Source: Vanessa cardui (taxonomy: Eukaryota > Arthropoda > Insecta > Lepidoptera > Nymphalidae). From it: a DNA stretch of 64,000 nucleotides. The notes under the pieces are model-generated. The model did not search any database. It was not told where the DNA came from and saw only the letters and a program-made list of their open reading frames with translations. Location: assembly GCF_905220365.1 (NCBI RefSeq), contig NC_061135.1, positions 14,041,501-14,105,500 on the forward strand, in the 5' to 3' direction. Each line of letters starts with the position of its first letter. Position 1 is the first letter of the stretch. Shown here piece after piece: positions 1 to 11,350 of the stretch. The position numbers and the translations under genes are program-made.

Positions 1-33
1 ACACAAAGTAGTGTAAGCCGTTTAGGAGTTCCG

Positions 34-285
34 TCAATACATAGTATAAAACAAAGTCGCTTTCTCTGTCCCTATATCTTTAAAACTACGCAACGGATTT
101 TGATGTCGTTTTTTTTAATAGATAGTGTAATTCAAGGGGAAGGTTTCTGTATATAATAAATGAACAATATAGTAAAGAAACACTGACAATTTTAGAAGTT
201 TGCAATGTGATGTCGTAAATAAACAAATTCTTTAGTATATTTAGTATCAGTATTGCACCCGTGAGAAGTCGGGGCGGGTCGCTAG
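34..285 (+). mobile_element. Non-autonomous Helitron, family A (inside family E copy 1)
   Basis: 252-bp element with a TC start (TCAATACATAGTATAAAAC) and a CTAG|T end, preceded by a GC-rich short stem (CCCGT...GGGGCGGG). It has no coding capacity. The base before TC is G rather than the usual A. It occupies the same site in family E as the copies at 3077-3327 and 57329-57580. Confidence 0.82.
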
Positions 286-723
286 TTGATTATAATATTC
301 GATTATGACAATTACATGAACATAACCACGTTCCAGAAGGTGATTCAAATATCCAAGTAACCCATAAATAAAAGATTCGATCGAGTATTGCTAACGTGCT
401 CCTCAGAATTGGTCCGTTCCCTCCCGTTCCCTTAATTTGTCATGGATCCTGTGCTCAGAACCTTACCAAACTTTCACCAAACTACCCTTAAAGTATATCC
501 TTTATAATAAAAAAAGAATTATCAAAATTGGTTAACGTGATTTTCAGTTATGTACCTATTTGTCGCGCATACACGTAATGCAAATTTAAGACTTATGTCG
601 TTTTCACATGGATACCATCATCGGAAAAAAAAATAAAAAAATGGGACCGCACAGGAAGCACTACCTTTTAAACAAAAAAAAAATTATCAAAATCGGTCCA
701 CCCAGTAAAAAGTTATGAGGTAA

Positions 724-724
<1 letters not shown>

Positions 725-756
<32 letters not shown>
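725..756 (+). repeat. Poly(A) run of 32
   Basis: Uninterrupted A tract within the family E body. The homologous tract in copy 2 (about 3773-3789) is about half as long, consistent with slippage. Confidence 0.9.
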
Positions 757-760
<4 letters not shown>

Positions 761-1163
761 GACGAATTGATAACCTCCTCCTTTTGGAAGCCAATAAAAC
801 CCTACAGTATATCTATCAAAAAACAATACGAGAATACTTTAACAAATATGTTTTTTACAAATTACCTTTTACACAATAATATACTGGATCAATCAAGGGG
901 CTCGTATCGCTTCTTTCTTTTGATTGTTGGGGCAAGGGCACCGTGGCTGACACCGGCTCCAAATATACCAATAACTATAACTACATGATATAATCGTTAA
1001 TCGACTTTTAAGTAGTCTAATATTTTTCATTTCATTTAACTTAGGAAGACTCTAAAAAATATGTTGAATACGCAATTATTTTTATTACTTTTTCGTGCAT
1101 ATTCATTTGTTTTAAAATAGTGTTTTGTTTGAAGTCGGTTTTTCTTTTTGTTAAAATTTTATT

Positions 1164-2132
1164 GTTAAAATGTTTCTTTATAATTTGTTAGTTCACCTTC
1201 TAATGAGTGCACCCTCCACCTTAATATAAATTTAATATAATTTTTTACAGACAACTCAGTCAGTCAGTGTCAATACTATATCTCACTTACCTCATGAATT
1301 TATTGGGTCTAGTTAATTCTGCTTGAAATTATACTTAGTCATTCATAATTCAAACAGCAAACTAATGCTATTTTGCGGTCAAATAAATGTAGTAGGCTCT
1401 ACGTAACCGACGCGCTGATATAATTTGACTTACTAACTAATGTCCTCTCGCGCCGCGGACACGATTAATGATATCTTTAATAAATATTCAAGTAACACTA
1501 ACTAGTTGTAGAATATATTATAGTGCCAAAAGCTCGCCGCAAACGCAAGTAGTTTGTTCATTCGATTATTTTCAAAAATAGGGCCTATCAAACATGATCG
1601 GAGAGAGATTAGGCACTACACCAACGGCCTTATATGTATGTGCTTGGGCACGGAAATTTAAAAAAAATAAATAAAATAAAATAAAAAATAACCGTTACCA
1701 TTTTTCTAACCCGCCTGTGATTTAAAGTTCCAACACGGGCCAGAATCACTAAATTTTCATGACTTCTAAGCCTGAAAACCCAATATTTTTTAAACCTAAA
1801 CCGAAGATTAGGACAAGTGCTACTAACTTATCATGTGCTTCATTCGTTTTTATAATTTATTAACTGCCTGCATTTTTATTTCAAAATTCTGTCACACGTG
1901 TACGCCATCTGCATTGGAGCAGCGTAGTAGAATTAACTCCAAATATTTTATTCAAATCCCTTTAAGCCCAACACTCGCCTATTTACAGGTTAGAACTATT
2001 TATTAGTACTATATTTATGTAGTCCAGGGTTTGAACCCTCGCCTCAGGATCTGACCTTATAAGCTAGCTAAACCAAAACAACAAGACACTTACATAGTAC
2101 TTATTTGTACTCGAATATAGTTCAAATGAATT
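1164..2132. other. Spacer between two family E copies
   Basis: AT-rich DNA flanked by inverted family E arms (left arm ends at 1163, right arm starts at 2133). A fragment near 1595-1655 resembles a common lepidopteran repeat. Around 2026-2050 on the minus strand there is a tRNA B-box-like motif (GGTTCAAACCC). No convincing coding region. Confidence 0.5.
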
Positions 2133-2355
2133 AATAAATAAAATTTTAACAAAAAGAAAAACCGACTTCAAACAAAATACTATTTTAAAACAAATGAATA
2201 TGCACGAAAAAGTAATAAAAATAATTGCGTATTCGACATATTTTTTAGAGTCTTCCTAAGTTAAATGAAATGAAAAATATTAGACTACTTAAAAGTCGAT
2301 TAACGATTATATCATGTAGTTATAGTTATTGGTATATTTTGAGCCGGTGTCAGCC
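2133..2355 (+). repeat. Family E foldback: left arm of inverted repeat
   Basis: 223-bp arm from AATAAATAAAATTTTAAC to GTGTCAGCC. It is the near-perfect reverse complement of 2508-2730, with a 152-bp core between, so a single strand could fold into a very long stem. Confidence 0.85.
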
Positions 2356-2507
2356 ACGGTGCCCTTGCCCCAACAATCAAAAGAAAGAAGCGATACGAGC
2401 CCCTTGATTGATCCAGTATATTACTGTGTAAAAGGTAATTTGTAAAAAACATATTTGTTAAAGTATTCTCGTATTGTTTTTTGATAGATATACTGTAGGG
2501 TTTTATT

Positions 2508-2730
2508 GGCTGACACCGACTCCAAATATAACAATAATTATAACTTCATGATATAATCGTTAATCGACTTTTAAGTAGTCTAATATTTTTCATTTCATTT
2601 AACTTAGGAAGACTCTAAAAAATATGTCGAATACGCAATTATTTTTATTACTTTTTCGTGCATATTCATTTGTTTTAAAATAGTATTTTGTTTGAAGTCG
2701 GTTTTTCTTTTTGTTAAAATTTTATTTATT
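2508..2730 (-). repeat. Family E foldback: right arm of inverted repeat
   Basis: Begins GGCTGACACCGACTCC and ends GTTAAAATTTTATTTATT; inverted partner of 2133-2355 with scattered substitutions. Confidence 0.85.
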
Positions 2731-3076
2731 TTTTGATTTTAAGTGAAGCTGATGTTGACTAACTATTTTTTTTTAATATGGATAGATTAAGCGTTCCGTT
2801 TATATGAGTCAGAAACTACTTCGAGGACAATTTCAATGGAAACTTGCGAATAAAGCAAAAATAGACTTTCGAAAATGCGGATTTAATACGTCACGCGGCG
2901 TAAACTACAAGGATCCCTCGAAAGAGCTGTAATCGAACTCAGCAAAAAAACTTTGAAAAAGACCAACTATATTTCGGACATCATATGACATCACATCACA
3001 TACACAAAATTTGATTAAAGATATAAGAAATTCTGCCCCATATCGCACCCTAACTGCGAGCCGTATAGGAGTTCCA

Positions 3077-3327
3077 TCACTACATAGTATAAAACAAAGT
3101 CGCTTTCTCTGTCCCTATATCTTTAAATCTACGCAACGGATTTTGATGCGTTTTTTTTAAAATATAGTGTGATTCAAGGGGAAGGTTTGTGTATATAATA
3201 CATGAACAATATAGTAAAGAAACACTGATAATTTTAGAAGTTTGCGATGTGATGTCGTATATAAACAAATTCTGTAGTATCTTTAGTATCAGTATTGCAC
3301 CCGTGCGAAGCCGGGGTGGGTAGCTAG
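3077..3327 (+). mobile_element. Non-autonomous Helitron, family A (inside family E copy 2)
   Basis: 251-bp Helitron: host A3076, then TCACTACATAGTATAAAAC, and at the other end a GC-rich hairpin (CCCGTGCGAAGCCGGGG) and CTAG followed by host T3328. This is the A|TC...CTAG|T arrangement typical of Helitrons, with no target duplication. An open frame on the minus strand at 3080-3268 lies inside it and is spurious. Confidence 0.9.
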
Positions 3328-3834
3328 TTGATTATAATATTCGACTATGATAATTACATAAACATAACCACATTACGGAAGGTGACTCAAATATCCAAAT
3401 AACCTATAAATAAAAGATTCGACCGAGTATCGCTAACGTGCTCCTCAGAATTGTTCCGTTCCCTTCCGTTCTGTTACTTTGTCATGGATCCTGTGCTCAG
3501 AACCTTACCAAACTTTCACCAAATTACCCTTGAAGTATATATTTTATAATAAAAAAAGAATTATCAAAATTGGTTAACGTGATTTTCAGTTATTCACTTA
3601 TTTGTCGCGCATATACATAATGCAAATTTAAGACTTATGTCTTTTTTACATGGATACCATCATCGGAAAAAAAAATAAAAAAATGGGACCCCACGGGAAG
3701 CACTACCTTTCTAACAAAAAAAAAATTATCAAAATCGGTCCACCCAGTGAAAAGTTATGAGGTAACAAACATAAAAAAAAAAAAAAAAATACAGACGAAT
3801 TAATAACCTCCTCCTTTTGGAAGTCGGTTGAAAA

Positions 3835-4286
3835 GTTCCTTCATTCGACTACAAACTCCTTAATAAATCGAGTAACTAATGGTGTTAGAGACAATCGCTG
3901 AACTAACAATTGCAATGAAATGAGAAAGTACAGCGTCCTTTGTACCCGAGACACGTCCTGGCCTATTCATCAAGCGCAAGGCCGCTTCCTAGGAACCTTA
4001 CTGTGTACCTGCTTCTCCAATTTCTTGTTCGAAATTAATTTAATTTGTTCGCTACATTTAATGTATCTTATACCGGCACTTTGTAACTGGAGATTTATAC
4101 TTATAAAATAATTTTAGGTTCTCTCTTTATTAAATTGTAAGCATAGTTTGAGTCAATTTTATTTAATTGTCATTTTTTTATTTAGTATGTATATTCTTTA
4201 CTGCGATGTGTGACGTTCCAAATAAGCTTTTGGCTAAGCTGGAATTAGTCTGGCAGACATTGTTAAGGTCGTCAAATGTCTTAAAA
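3835..4286. other. AT-rich DNA without a recognised feature
   Basis: Contains a 63-residue open frame at 3920-4111 with no recognisable domain. I see no repeat boundary or RNA gene. Confidence 0.4.
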
Positions 4287-4530
4287 CCAGCGACCAGCCC
4301 CGGCGTTGCACGGGTGCAATAAGTAACACAAAAATATACTAAATTTGTTTAAATACGACATCATATTTGAAACTTATATATTGTCCATATATTATATACA
4401 AAAACCTTCCTCTCGAATCACTCTATCTATTAAAAAATCCCTATTAAAATTCGTTACGTAATTTTAAAAATCTGAGCATATATATATACGGACCAACCGC
4501 GGTAAGCAACTTTGTTTTATAGTGTGTCAA
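4287..4530 (-). mobile_element. Non-autonomous Helitron, family A, diverged
   Basis: Minus-strand copy. The 3' end reads as GTGCAACGCCGGGGCTGGTCGCTGG followed by T, a CTGG|T variant of CTRR|T. The body has the family's conserved stretches (TATACAAAAACCTTCC, CGAATCACTCTATC). The 5' end is scrambled by a local duplication of CAACTTTGTTTTAT, so its limit is approximate. Confidence 0.72.
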
Positions 4531-6038
4531 CTTTGTTTTATATGCCTACACTATACGTTTTCAGAGCCTACAATTTTAAGTTTAGTTCGTTCCCCATACG
4601 GTTTCGCTGTTAAAAGCGGATCTTAACTTCGGTCTGACCTACTTCATTCGTTTAATTCCTAACTACTTAGCCTTGACCGTTGTCAAATTATCTATCATTC
4701 TTTAGTTCTAATTAAGTCGAGAGGCTCTTTTTAATTTGGCGTTGCCGCTTAATTAGTGAATTTATTAAGTGAATGATATAACAAATAGGTACCCGGTGTA
4801 TCCGCATTTCATTATGTTTGACCTACTTTCGTCAAATACTTTGAAATCGTTTGCTGTATATTTGTTTACTTATAAAAGAGACTGGGTGTGACCAGAGCGA
4901 ACTCCGCGCCACCTCGGGAGCGATGCGCTATGACGAATGCAGCTATTTTCCCCAGCTATCATGTATGCACGTTCAACTTTTATTGCTTTTTGTACGGCAG
5001 TTACAAATCGATTTGGCTTTAATCCAATTGCGTCATTTTAATAGCTTCCCTATGCCACGGACAGATCATTCGCATATTTTTAAAACATTCGACGCGAACG
5101 TCTCCGCTCGTCGAGCGATTTTAAATTAAAACATTTATTTAGTTCAGAATATCTTGCATAGATTTCGACCGCGCTCCGTGATATTATATTTTAATATTCG
5201 TAAGACGTCGCCGTATTCACGGAGCCCACACCCGGAATATCGCTCGGTATTTTCTCTTTCAATACACAGAGCGGCAATATAAGTGGGAAAGAAAATGGCG
5301 AAATATAAGGAAGGATACAATAAGCGAGTAAAAGGAGCTCGTTTACAATATCATTTCTATTCATTGGTGTAATTGGGGAGTTCGCTTTCACCGGAAGTCG
5401 ATGTCGAAAATTATCTTAAAGTGTATTTTAAATGAAAGTAGCAAATTTGTATTTCAGGGGAGAACACCCACATTGCTCTATCATATAATACGAGTAGGCT
5501 AAACAGTTGTCGTAAACAACATTATCAATCATTAAATCGATTATAAAATTCTTGAATACTTTTATCAGTAATAAAATGTGCTTCGTTATGCCGTTGAGAC
5601 GGACAGGCAAATTGGGTTGCATGTCAGTCACCTCCTCCTGGTGTGCACGGGGATCACATGGCCCCGGTTGAGTTCCACATACCGTCTCGACTCCCGGTCC
5701 CCGACCGGGCAGCATGCGTAAACGAATTTCCTCCTTATAAAACAAAAAAATTCTGGTGTGCATTTGCACACATAACCTATTTAAGTTAGCTGATGAGAAA
5801 TGGTCACCAACTCTTAAAGACACTGGTTCTGTAAAATATTAACCATTCCTCACGTCTCCAATACCATAATCTTGAAATCCAAAAAGTTATGTCTCTTGTG
5901 TCTGTAGCTACTCAATCTTAAAACCGGAACAATACTCATTAATGCTGTTTAGCGGGACAATATCTGATGGACCTATCCTAACCTAACCGGATTTCAACGG
6001 ATCTGTACGAATAAGGTAGAACATATAAAATGTAGGTT
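4531..6038. other. Mostly unique DNA with a GC-rich patch at about 5590-5735
   Basis: AT-rich overall. The patch at 5590-5735 is strikingly GC-rich and encodes part of a 131-residue minus-strand open frame (5428-5823), including LPGRGPGVETVCGTQPGPC. The rest of that frame is low-complexity AT-rich translation. The patch may be a LINE or SINE fragment, but I could not assign it. No gene is called. Confidence 0.4.
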
Positions 6039-6314
6039 GTTTTTTTTTTATGGTATAGGTTAGCGGACGAGCGCCTGATGTTAAGTGGTCAACATTACCC
6101 ATAGACAATGTCGCTGTAAGAAATAATAAGTATTTCTTATATCGTCAATGTGCCACTAACCTCGGCAACTAAGATGTGTGCCTGTAGTTACACTGGCTCA
6201 CTCACCCTTCAAACCGGAACACAACAATACCGAGTATTGTTATTTGGCGGTAGAATAAGTGATGAGTGGGTGGTACCTACCCAGACGGGCTTGCACAAAG
6301 CCCCACCACCAAGT
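6039..6314 (-). mobile_element. Family B short retroelement, near full length
   Basis: Minus-strand copy whose poly(A) tail appears as the T-run at 6039-6050. Diagnostic blocks are GGTATAGGTTAGCGGACGAG, TTACACTGGCTCACTCACCC, GGTGGTACCTACCCAGACGG and GCTTGCACAAAGCCCC. This family is a SINE or LINE 3' segment widespread in Lepidoptera and has no coding capacity. The minus-strand open frame at 6240-6476 overlaps its head and is spurious. Confidence 0.8.
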
Positions 6315-6943
6315 CACAAAAAATAATGTTATTATTTTAATGTTATTATTATATAGAATTATCAATGTAATTTCAGCACATAAAGTACAATAGAATACTT
6401 CCTGTAATAATGTAAATTTTCCTATTAATTGTTTCATAAATTTTCCACGGAAAAATAGAAAGACAAACAAAAACAATAATAGCTTTCACTATTAGTAGCT
6501 TACATAAAGCCAATTAACAAAAAAAGCTTTTTTGTAATTACATTACTTTGTGAATAACTTCTATTCGAAAATATATATTTATTTACAAATGTAAAAGAGC
6601 TGGCAACATATTTGAAGATTAATATTCCAATAAATACAATTCATTATGCGAAACATAATTTCTTACAGCGGGGAATGTTTAAATATATGTAATGTATTCT
6701 TATGAATGAATATTGAATGAATAACGTGAATACGAATTGTGATTGCTTGTGATGCCGAAGGTTTTTTGTAATTATTCCGATAAATGGAAAGTTTTCATTT
6801 AATTAAGTCGACTTTACTTGAAACATCAAATAAATGTGAAATAACAGACATGTAGGTTACGGGATGTGGGTGCTTAATATTAGTATTCGTTCATTAATTT
6901 AGTAACAAGTTAATGTAACTCGTATTTTATTATTATTCTACAT

Positions 6944-7070
6944 TAATAGTCTGAAAATATCCCACTACTGGGCTAAGGCGTCTTAATTTGAGGAGTTTCA
7001 TACAACATATTCCATCACGCTGTTCCAATTGTGGTGGAAAGCACATGTGGCAGAATTTCGATGAATGTGC
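6944..7070 (-). mobile_element. tRNA-derived SINE fragment, old
   Basis: Minus-strand 3' part of the common SINE: TCCCACTACTGGGCTAAGG, CATATTCCATCACGCTGTTCC and ATGTGGCAGAATTTCGATG are recognisable. The tRNA-like head is missing. Confidence 0.7.
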
Positions 7071-7082
7071 TTTTCATATATA

Positions 7083-7272
7083 ATAGGTAGGGAGACGAAA
7101 AATGGGTCATCTGATGTTAATTGGTCACCACAGACCACAGAAATTGGCACTCTAAGAAATATTAATCATTCCTTACATCGTTGATTTGCCACCAATCTTG
7201 TAAATCTAGAAGTTATATTAATTATGCCTGTAGTTACACTGGCTCACTCATGCTTCTAACCGAAACACAAAA
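7083..7272 (-). mobile_element. Family B short retroelement, degraded
   Basis: Recognisable blocks: GGTCATCTGATGTTAATTGG, TTCCTTACATCGTTGA and TTACACTGGCTCACTCA. The 5' third is lost. Confidence 0.65.
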
Positions 7273-7567
7273 AAAGCGCTTGAGAACATTTCTATTTACA
7301 TATTTGCTTAACATATATTTTCATTATGATATCACATAAATAATTTATTTTCAAAAAGAGCACCAATCATATTGCATGTGTACAATTTCACATATATTAT
7401 AACTATATTAAAAGATTATTTTTTTCACAGAAGAATATATGTTACGTAGTCAGTATTTTTGTCTTATTCTCCTCCAATGCGAGTTGAAATACACATGACA
7501 TGGCAGATGTTCATTTGACAGACGAGCTACCTCGCGATATTTTCCTGTAACACCGAGCATAATATGT

Positions 7568-7617
7568 GTTAAAAAAATACAGACGAATTGATAACCTCCT
7601 CCTTTTTTGAAGTCGAT
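7568..7617 (+). repeat. Family E terminal fragment
   Basis: About 50 bp matching only the right end of family E (ACAGACGAATTGATAACCTC followed by CTCC...GAAGTCG). The rest of the element is absent. Confidence 0.65.
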
Positions 7618-9930
7618 TAACAAACACAATAACCTGCATGAAAATTTTGTGGTCCTTGACTGTCCACGTGTTTATTACTCCAGCTCTTCGTTTTTTAGAA
7701 TATTAACTAAATTAATTATAGTCATTAAATCTCCAACATCCGTGAAATAAATTATTATTAGCACCAGTTATTTCGCTAATAGGTTAATTATTACAAAATC
7801 TTGAGAGAATTAAAGGGATTCTGAACAAGGCTTCAGTAAGACACGCACTGTTCATTAAATATTTAAGTCCAGAGCTCAACGTCTTACCTTGTTTTTATGG
7901 ATCCGAAAAACGGGGCCGAATATATTTTTCCTGTAAATTCAACATTTTATTTGACGGTAAGCAAATTAAGGCAAACCCAAAATCATATATGCTTTTAAAG
8001 AGGTTATCTCACTTTTAATATAACTGGAATTGAATGTTTTATTAAAATTTCATATTCATAATGCTTGAGCTGCTTTCCTATATTTTTATCGTACAAAGAG
8101 CTTAAGTTTTGAACACGACTTTGTACAAAACATATATGCAATATATACAACGGTATTTTCCTGTGACTATTAATGTTCTGGTTTTTTGTGACAGGAAATT
8201 CTCAGTGACAGCATGAAGTTTGGGGGTGTTAATATATTGCGTGTGTCCCGGATCGAACACGTCTTGCACCTGCACTCTTTTTGGTCATTTGTGATGAAGT
8301 AGAGAATGCACCTGTGCCCTGCGCGGTTGGATATGGACGCTGAGATTTGGTCATCGGTTAAGAGGATATTATCATAACAGATTGCGAATCAGGTCGATTA
8401 TTCGAATGCTTTTGCTTTTTGTTGTTCAAATAATTCTCTAAATTATCCTGGAGATAGAAAGTGGTATACGCCAGAGCTTTGGACAGCAAGTAATACCATT
8501 TGTTATGTGATGGTTTGATCTTCTTTTTTCATTGTTTAATATCCTATCCATTAAATTCTTTCTTTCATTCTTTTATAATATCATCTTCAGGAGATTTCCT
8601 TCCCTAGAGATTAGCTGCTGTGGCTATACTTTAGTCACGATCTAATAATTGTTAAACTAACAACTGATTATGTTGAAACTCGATACGGACGAACGTATCG
8701 TTTACTTAATTTACGACAGCTAATGACGGTTAATACATTTTTCACTTAATATACTGAAGGTATACTTGTTTTGTTGGAACAACCGTTTAACTGCCCATAA
8801 AGCGGGGATTTATCGTCGGGTTTCACACACGTCTACATTATAGATGTTATATTTACTGTATTACATTTTTACGACAATTTATTTTGAATTTAATGTTCCA
8901 CAACGTTTTGATTCGTTTGCAAAAATTGCAAAAAATTAATTACTACACCGAATATGGAGCGAATGGCAATCAGGAATATTGTAGTCGATTTATCACAATT
9001 CTCAGCCGTGTTTGAATTAAATTGTCAACTACTTCTATTTGTTAGTTTCTGTTGTTATCCAACCGATATTTATTAACTGTTACGAATATAAACAATAATT
9101 TATATATTTATTATAGCTGAGATTGCACAGTGGTTGGAACACATGAATAATATCCGAAGAAGCAGTACACAGTCAATTGAATTTTGATCATATCATGTTG
9201 TAAATGAAAATGTTATCTAATTGTTTACATTTTAAACTCGCGTTATATAATTGTAGGCACATAAGATAAAAATGGTTATTCTCATAACAAGAAGCAAACA
9301 TTGACTTAGACTGAAGTAATAATCATATCCGGGAAGTACTTCAGAAAAGAATCGGTTGATAGAAGACATAATATTCCGTAGCAGCTGCTCAGGTTTTATT
9401 ACACGTTCCGTATTAGTGAAGCGCAAGAAAATCGTGTTCTTACTCCTTAAAGGGGAAGAGCTCAGAGCAGATAACATTTGTGACGTTATTTGTATTCAAA
9501 TATGTTCGTGCTAAGCAGATTTTAATTATATTACAGGAATAAAACGAACGTAACGGGACTACAGTTTTGAAGTGAAGATAACGAGAAACTACGCAGTTTT
9601 TATTCGAATTAATTTTATAAGCAAAATTTTAAACATTCATATTATTAAGGATTGGCGGCGTATCAGCCCAGATCCCCACAGCTTCGCAGATAGAACACAC
9701 GGTATCGACCGCTTAAATAACTGTACATAATTTGACATTAATTTGTATCTTAACGTCAATAAAAGGAGTGCCTACGATAAGTGTAATATTGGAAGATATC
9801 TTCGACATGTCTCATCTTTGAGGCGGAGTCAATTAAATTACCTAAACAAATATGACGAAAACTATGCGATTATAACATTATGTGCAAGATATCCATACAC
9901 TTATAACAAAATTGGAGTGTCTGTCTGTGA
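7618..9930. other. Mostly unique AT-rich DNA
   Basis: No coding region is supported; minus-strand 9232-9477 and plus-strand 9743-9994 open frames have no domain features. Around 8200-8345 the segment CACCTGTGCCCTGCGCGG looks like a decayed short repeat. At about 9115-9152 the motif GCACAGTGGTTGGAACAC resembles a relic of the tRNA-like SINE head. Confidence 0.4.
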
Positions 9931-10178
9931 TATTAAAATAGCCCTTTTTTACTTAATGCATATGTATGTATATATGGTATATATACCAAAATAGCATATT
10001 TTTTATTTTAATTTTTTGTCTGTGTGTCTGTTTATTTCGGATATTCGCTGGAACGGCTGGACCGATTTTGACGGGACTTTCACTGGCAGATAACTGATAT
10101 AATAAGGAGTAGCTTAGGCTACAATAATATTTTCTTTTTGTTAAATTCAAACGCCTACAAGGTGGTGGGCACAGCTTG
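9931..10178 (+). mobile_element. Non-autonomous Helitron, family K, copy 1
   Basis: About 248 bp, starting near AAAATAGCCCTTTTTTAC and ending GGGCACAGCTTG|T (a mutated CTAG). Internal blocks are TGGACCGATTTTGACGGGAC, CACTGGCAGATAACTGATAT and AATAAGGAGTAGCTTAGGC. The 3' end resembles that of the large Helitron ending at 20642. Minus-strand open frames here are antisense to the element and spurious. Confidence 0.75.
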
Positions 10179-11095
10179 TATGTATATATGTAAACGCAAT
10201 AAAATTGATTGAAAACGAGAAAATAATTAAACATGACATGATATTATATTCATGACTATTCAAATTATATTGAAATCGTATCTGTATTAATGAGATTAGA
10301 ACAGTTTGGGTGTCAAGTGATTTGGTATGCGAGTACGTACACGCGCGGGAGGACGAATACATTATCAACTGCTAACGCCTTTTAAGTAATTTATTATTTA
10401 AATAACATTTCAGCGAGAACATATATCACTTTGAACATATTTAGTTAGTTTGACCTGGCGTTATTTGAGGTTGGTTTTGTAGATGAATTATAACACGACA
10501 GGAAGGCGCTGTTCAGAAAATGGTATAGTGTATATCTGATAATCAATTCTCGGCAACTGTTTAGATTTATTGGATTGGGTTTGCGTACACACTTAGGCTT
10601 TATAACATATATAGTGCAGTTAGGCTTTTGTTCAAAATATAGAAGTTGAAGTTGGATTTCTTATACGTTTATTTTTCTACGCAATTTGAAATTTTATTTT
10701 GAAGTGTACTACATTTCAAATCGCTGGTTTGGTGTTCGATTATTGCTATGGCAAAATATTATAATTTCAAAACATGTACTTGAGCCCGCTTCCGGTGAAT
10801 CTTGGCGAACAATGAGGACGCGAATATATTTCCAGCGTTGCTTACTGTGTGACACGGAGTCGACCGAGAAATGTGCAAACATAGTCGGAATATTCATGCG
10901 TGTTAATATTCATGGCCACGGCACCTGCTTCACTTTAGTGAAATCGTGGTAAAAGTGAAACACTGCCGGCGCTGCTCCAATAACTTGCCTCGCAGTATCA
11001 CTGAAGATTAAATTGTTACAAATAAAATTGAAAAATTTCGTTTGAATCAGGTCAACACATATTATATAAAACCTGACTGACTCTGTACTAATCTG
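10179..11095. other. Unique AT-rich DNA
   Basis: Two overlapping antisense open frames at about 10686-10952 cover a moderately GC-rich stretch but show no domain, signal or splice evidence. No repeat recognised. Confidence 0.4.
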
Positions 11096-11345
11096 TTTCT
11101 TTTTTAATAAGTTACTAAACTGAAAAATGGATCACCTAATTATAAACCACCGACGCCCACACACAATGGCACTGTATCAAATATACGGTCCCTTACATTG
11201 ACAAAATTATAACCAACCTTGAAACCCAATGAGCTTCTTTCCCTGTATCTTTAGTTAAATTGGGTAACTGACTCTTAAAAATAGAATACAACAATACTTA
11301 TCATTACTACTCATCGATGGAATATTTGATGATTGGTATTTACGG
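11096..11345 (-). mobile_element. Family B short retroelement, strongly degraded
   Basis: Ordered remnants of family B: GGATCACCTAATTATAAACC, CCCTTACATTGACAAAATTA, AACCAACCTTG and TACTACTCATCGATGGAATA. Ends immediately before the SINE at 11351. Confidence 0.55.
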
Positions 11346-11350
11346 GCTCC

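Larger units (their letters stand above)
1..1163 (+). repeat. Family E composite repeat, copy 1 (rearranged)
   Basis: Non-coding composite repeat shared with 2133-3834, 50979-51532 and 56810-58525. From the left it holds a family A Helitron (34-285), the E body (286 to about 790, ending in CCTCCTTTTGGAAG), then the 152-bp core joined directly to one long arm ending in GTTAAAATTTTATT at 1163. In the other long copies the body meets the outer end of an arm; here its opposite end meets the core, so part of the element is inverted or recombined. Homology runs off the left edge of the window. A run of 32 A interrupts the body. An open frame at 767-988 lies wholly in the core and arm, and I do not regard it as a gene. 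Confidence 0.8.
2133..3834 (+). repeat. Family E composite repeat, copy 2 (long copy)
   Basis: 1,702-bp copy with a foldback module (arm 2133-2355, core 2356-2507, inverted arm 2508-2730) and then an approximately 1.1-kb body ending GGAAGTCGGTTG. The outer ends are short inverted repeats around ACCGACTTC / GAAGTCGGT. The body is interrupted by a family A Helitron at 3077-3327. There is no transposase-like ORF. Its partner at 56810-58525 has the same order in inverted orientation. It behaves like a non-autonomous foldback DNA element, but its superfamily is not evident from the sequence. Confidence 0.85.

Noticed and set aside
767..988. Frames with SRGSYRFFLLIVGARAPWLT (also 51110-51379 and 58064-58345)
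   Set aside because: Translation of the core and arm of family E. It recurs because the repeat recurs, and has no domain or consistent start.
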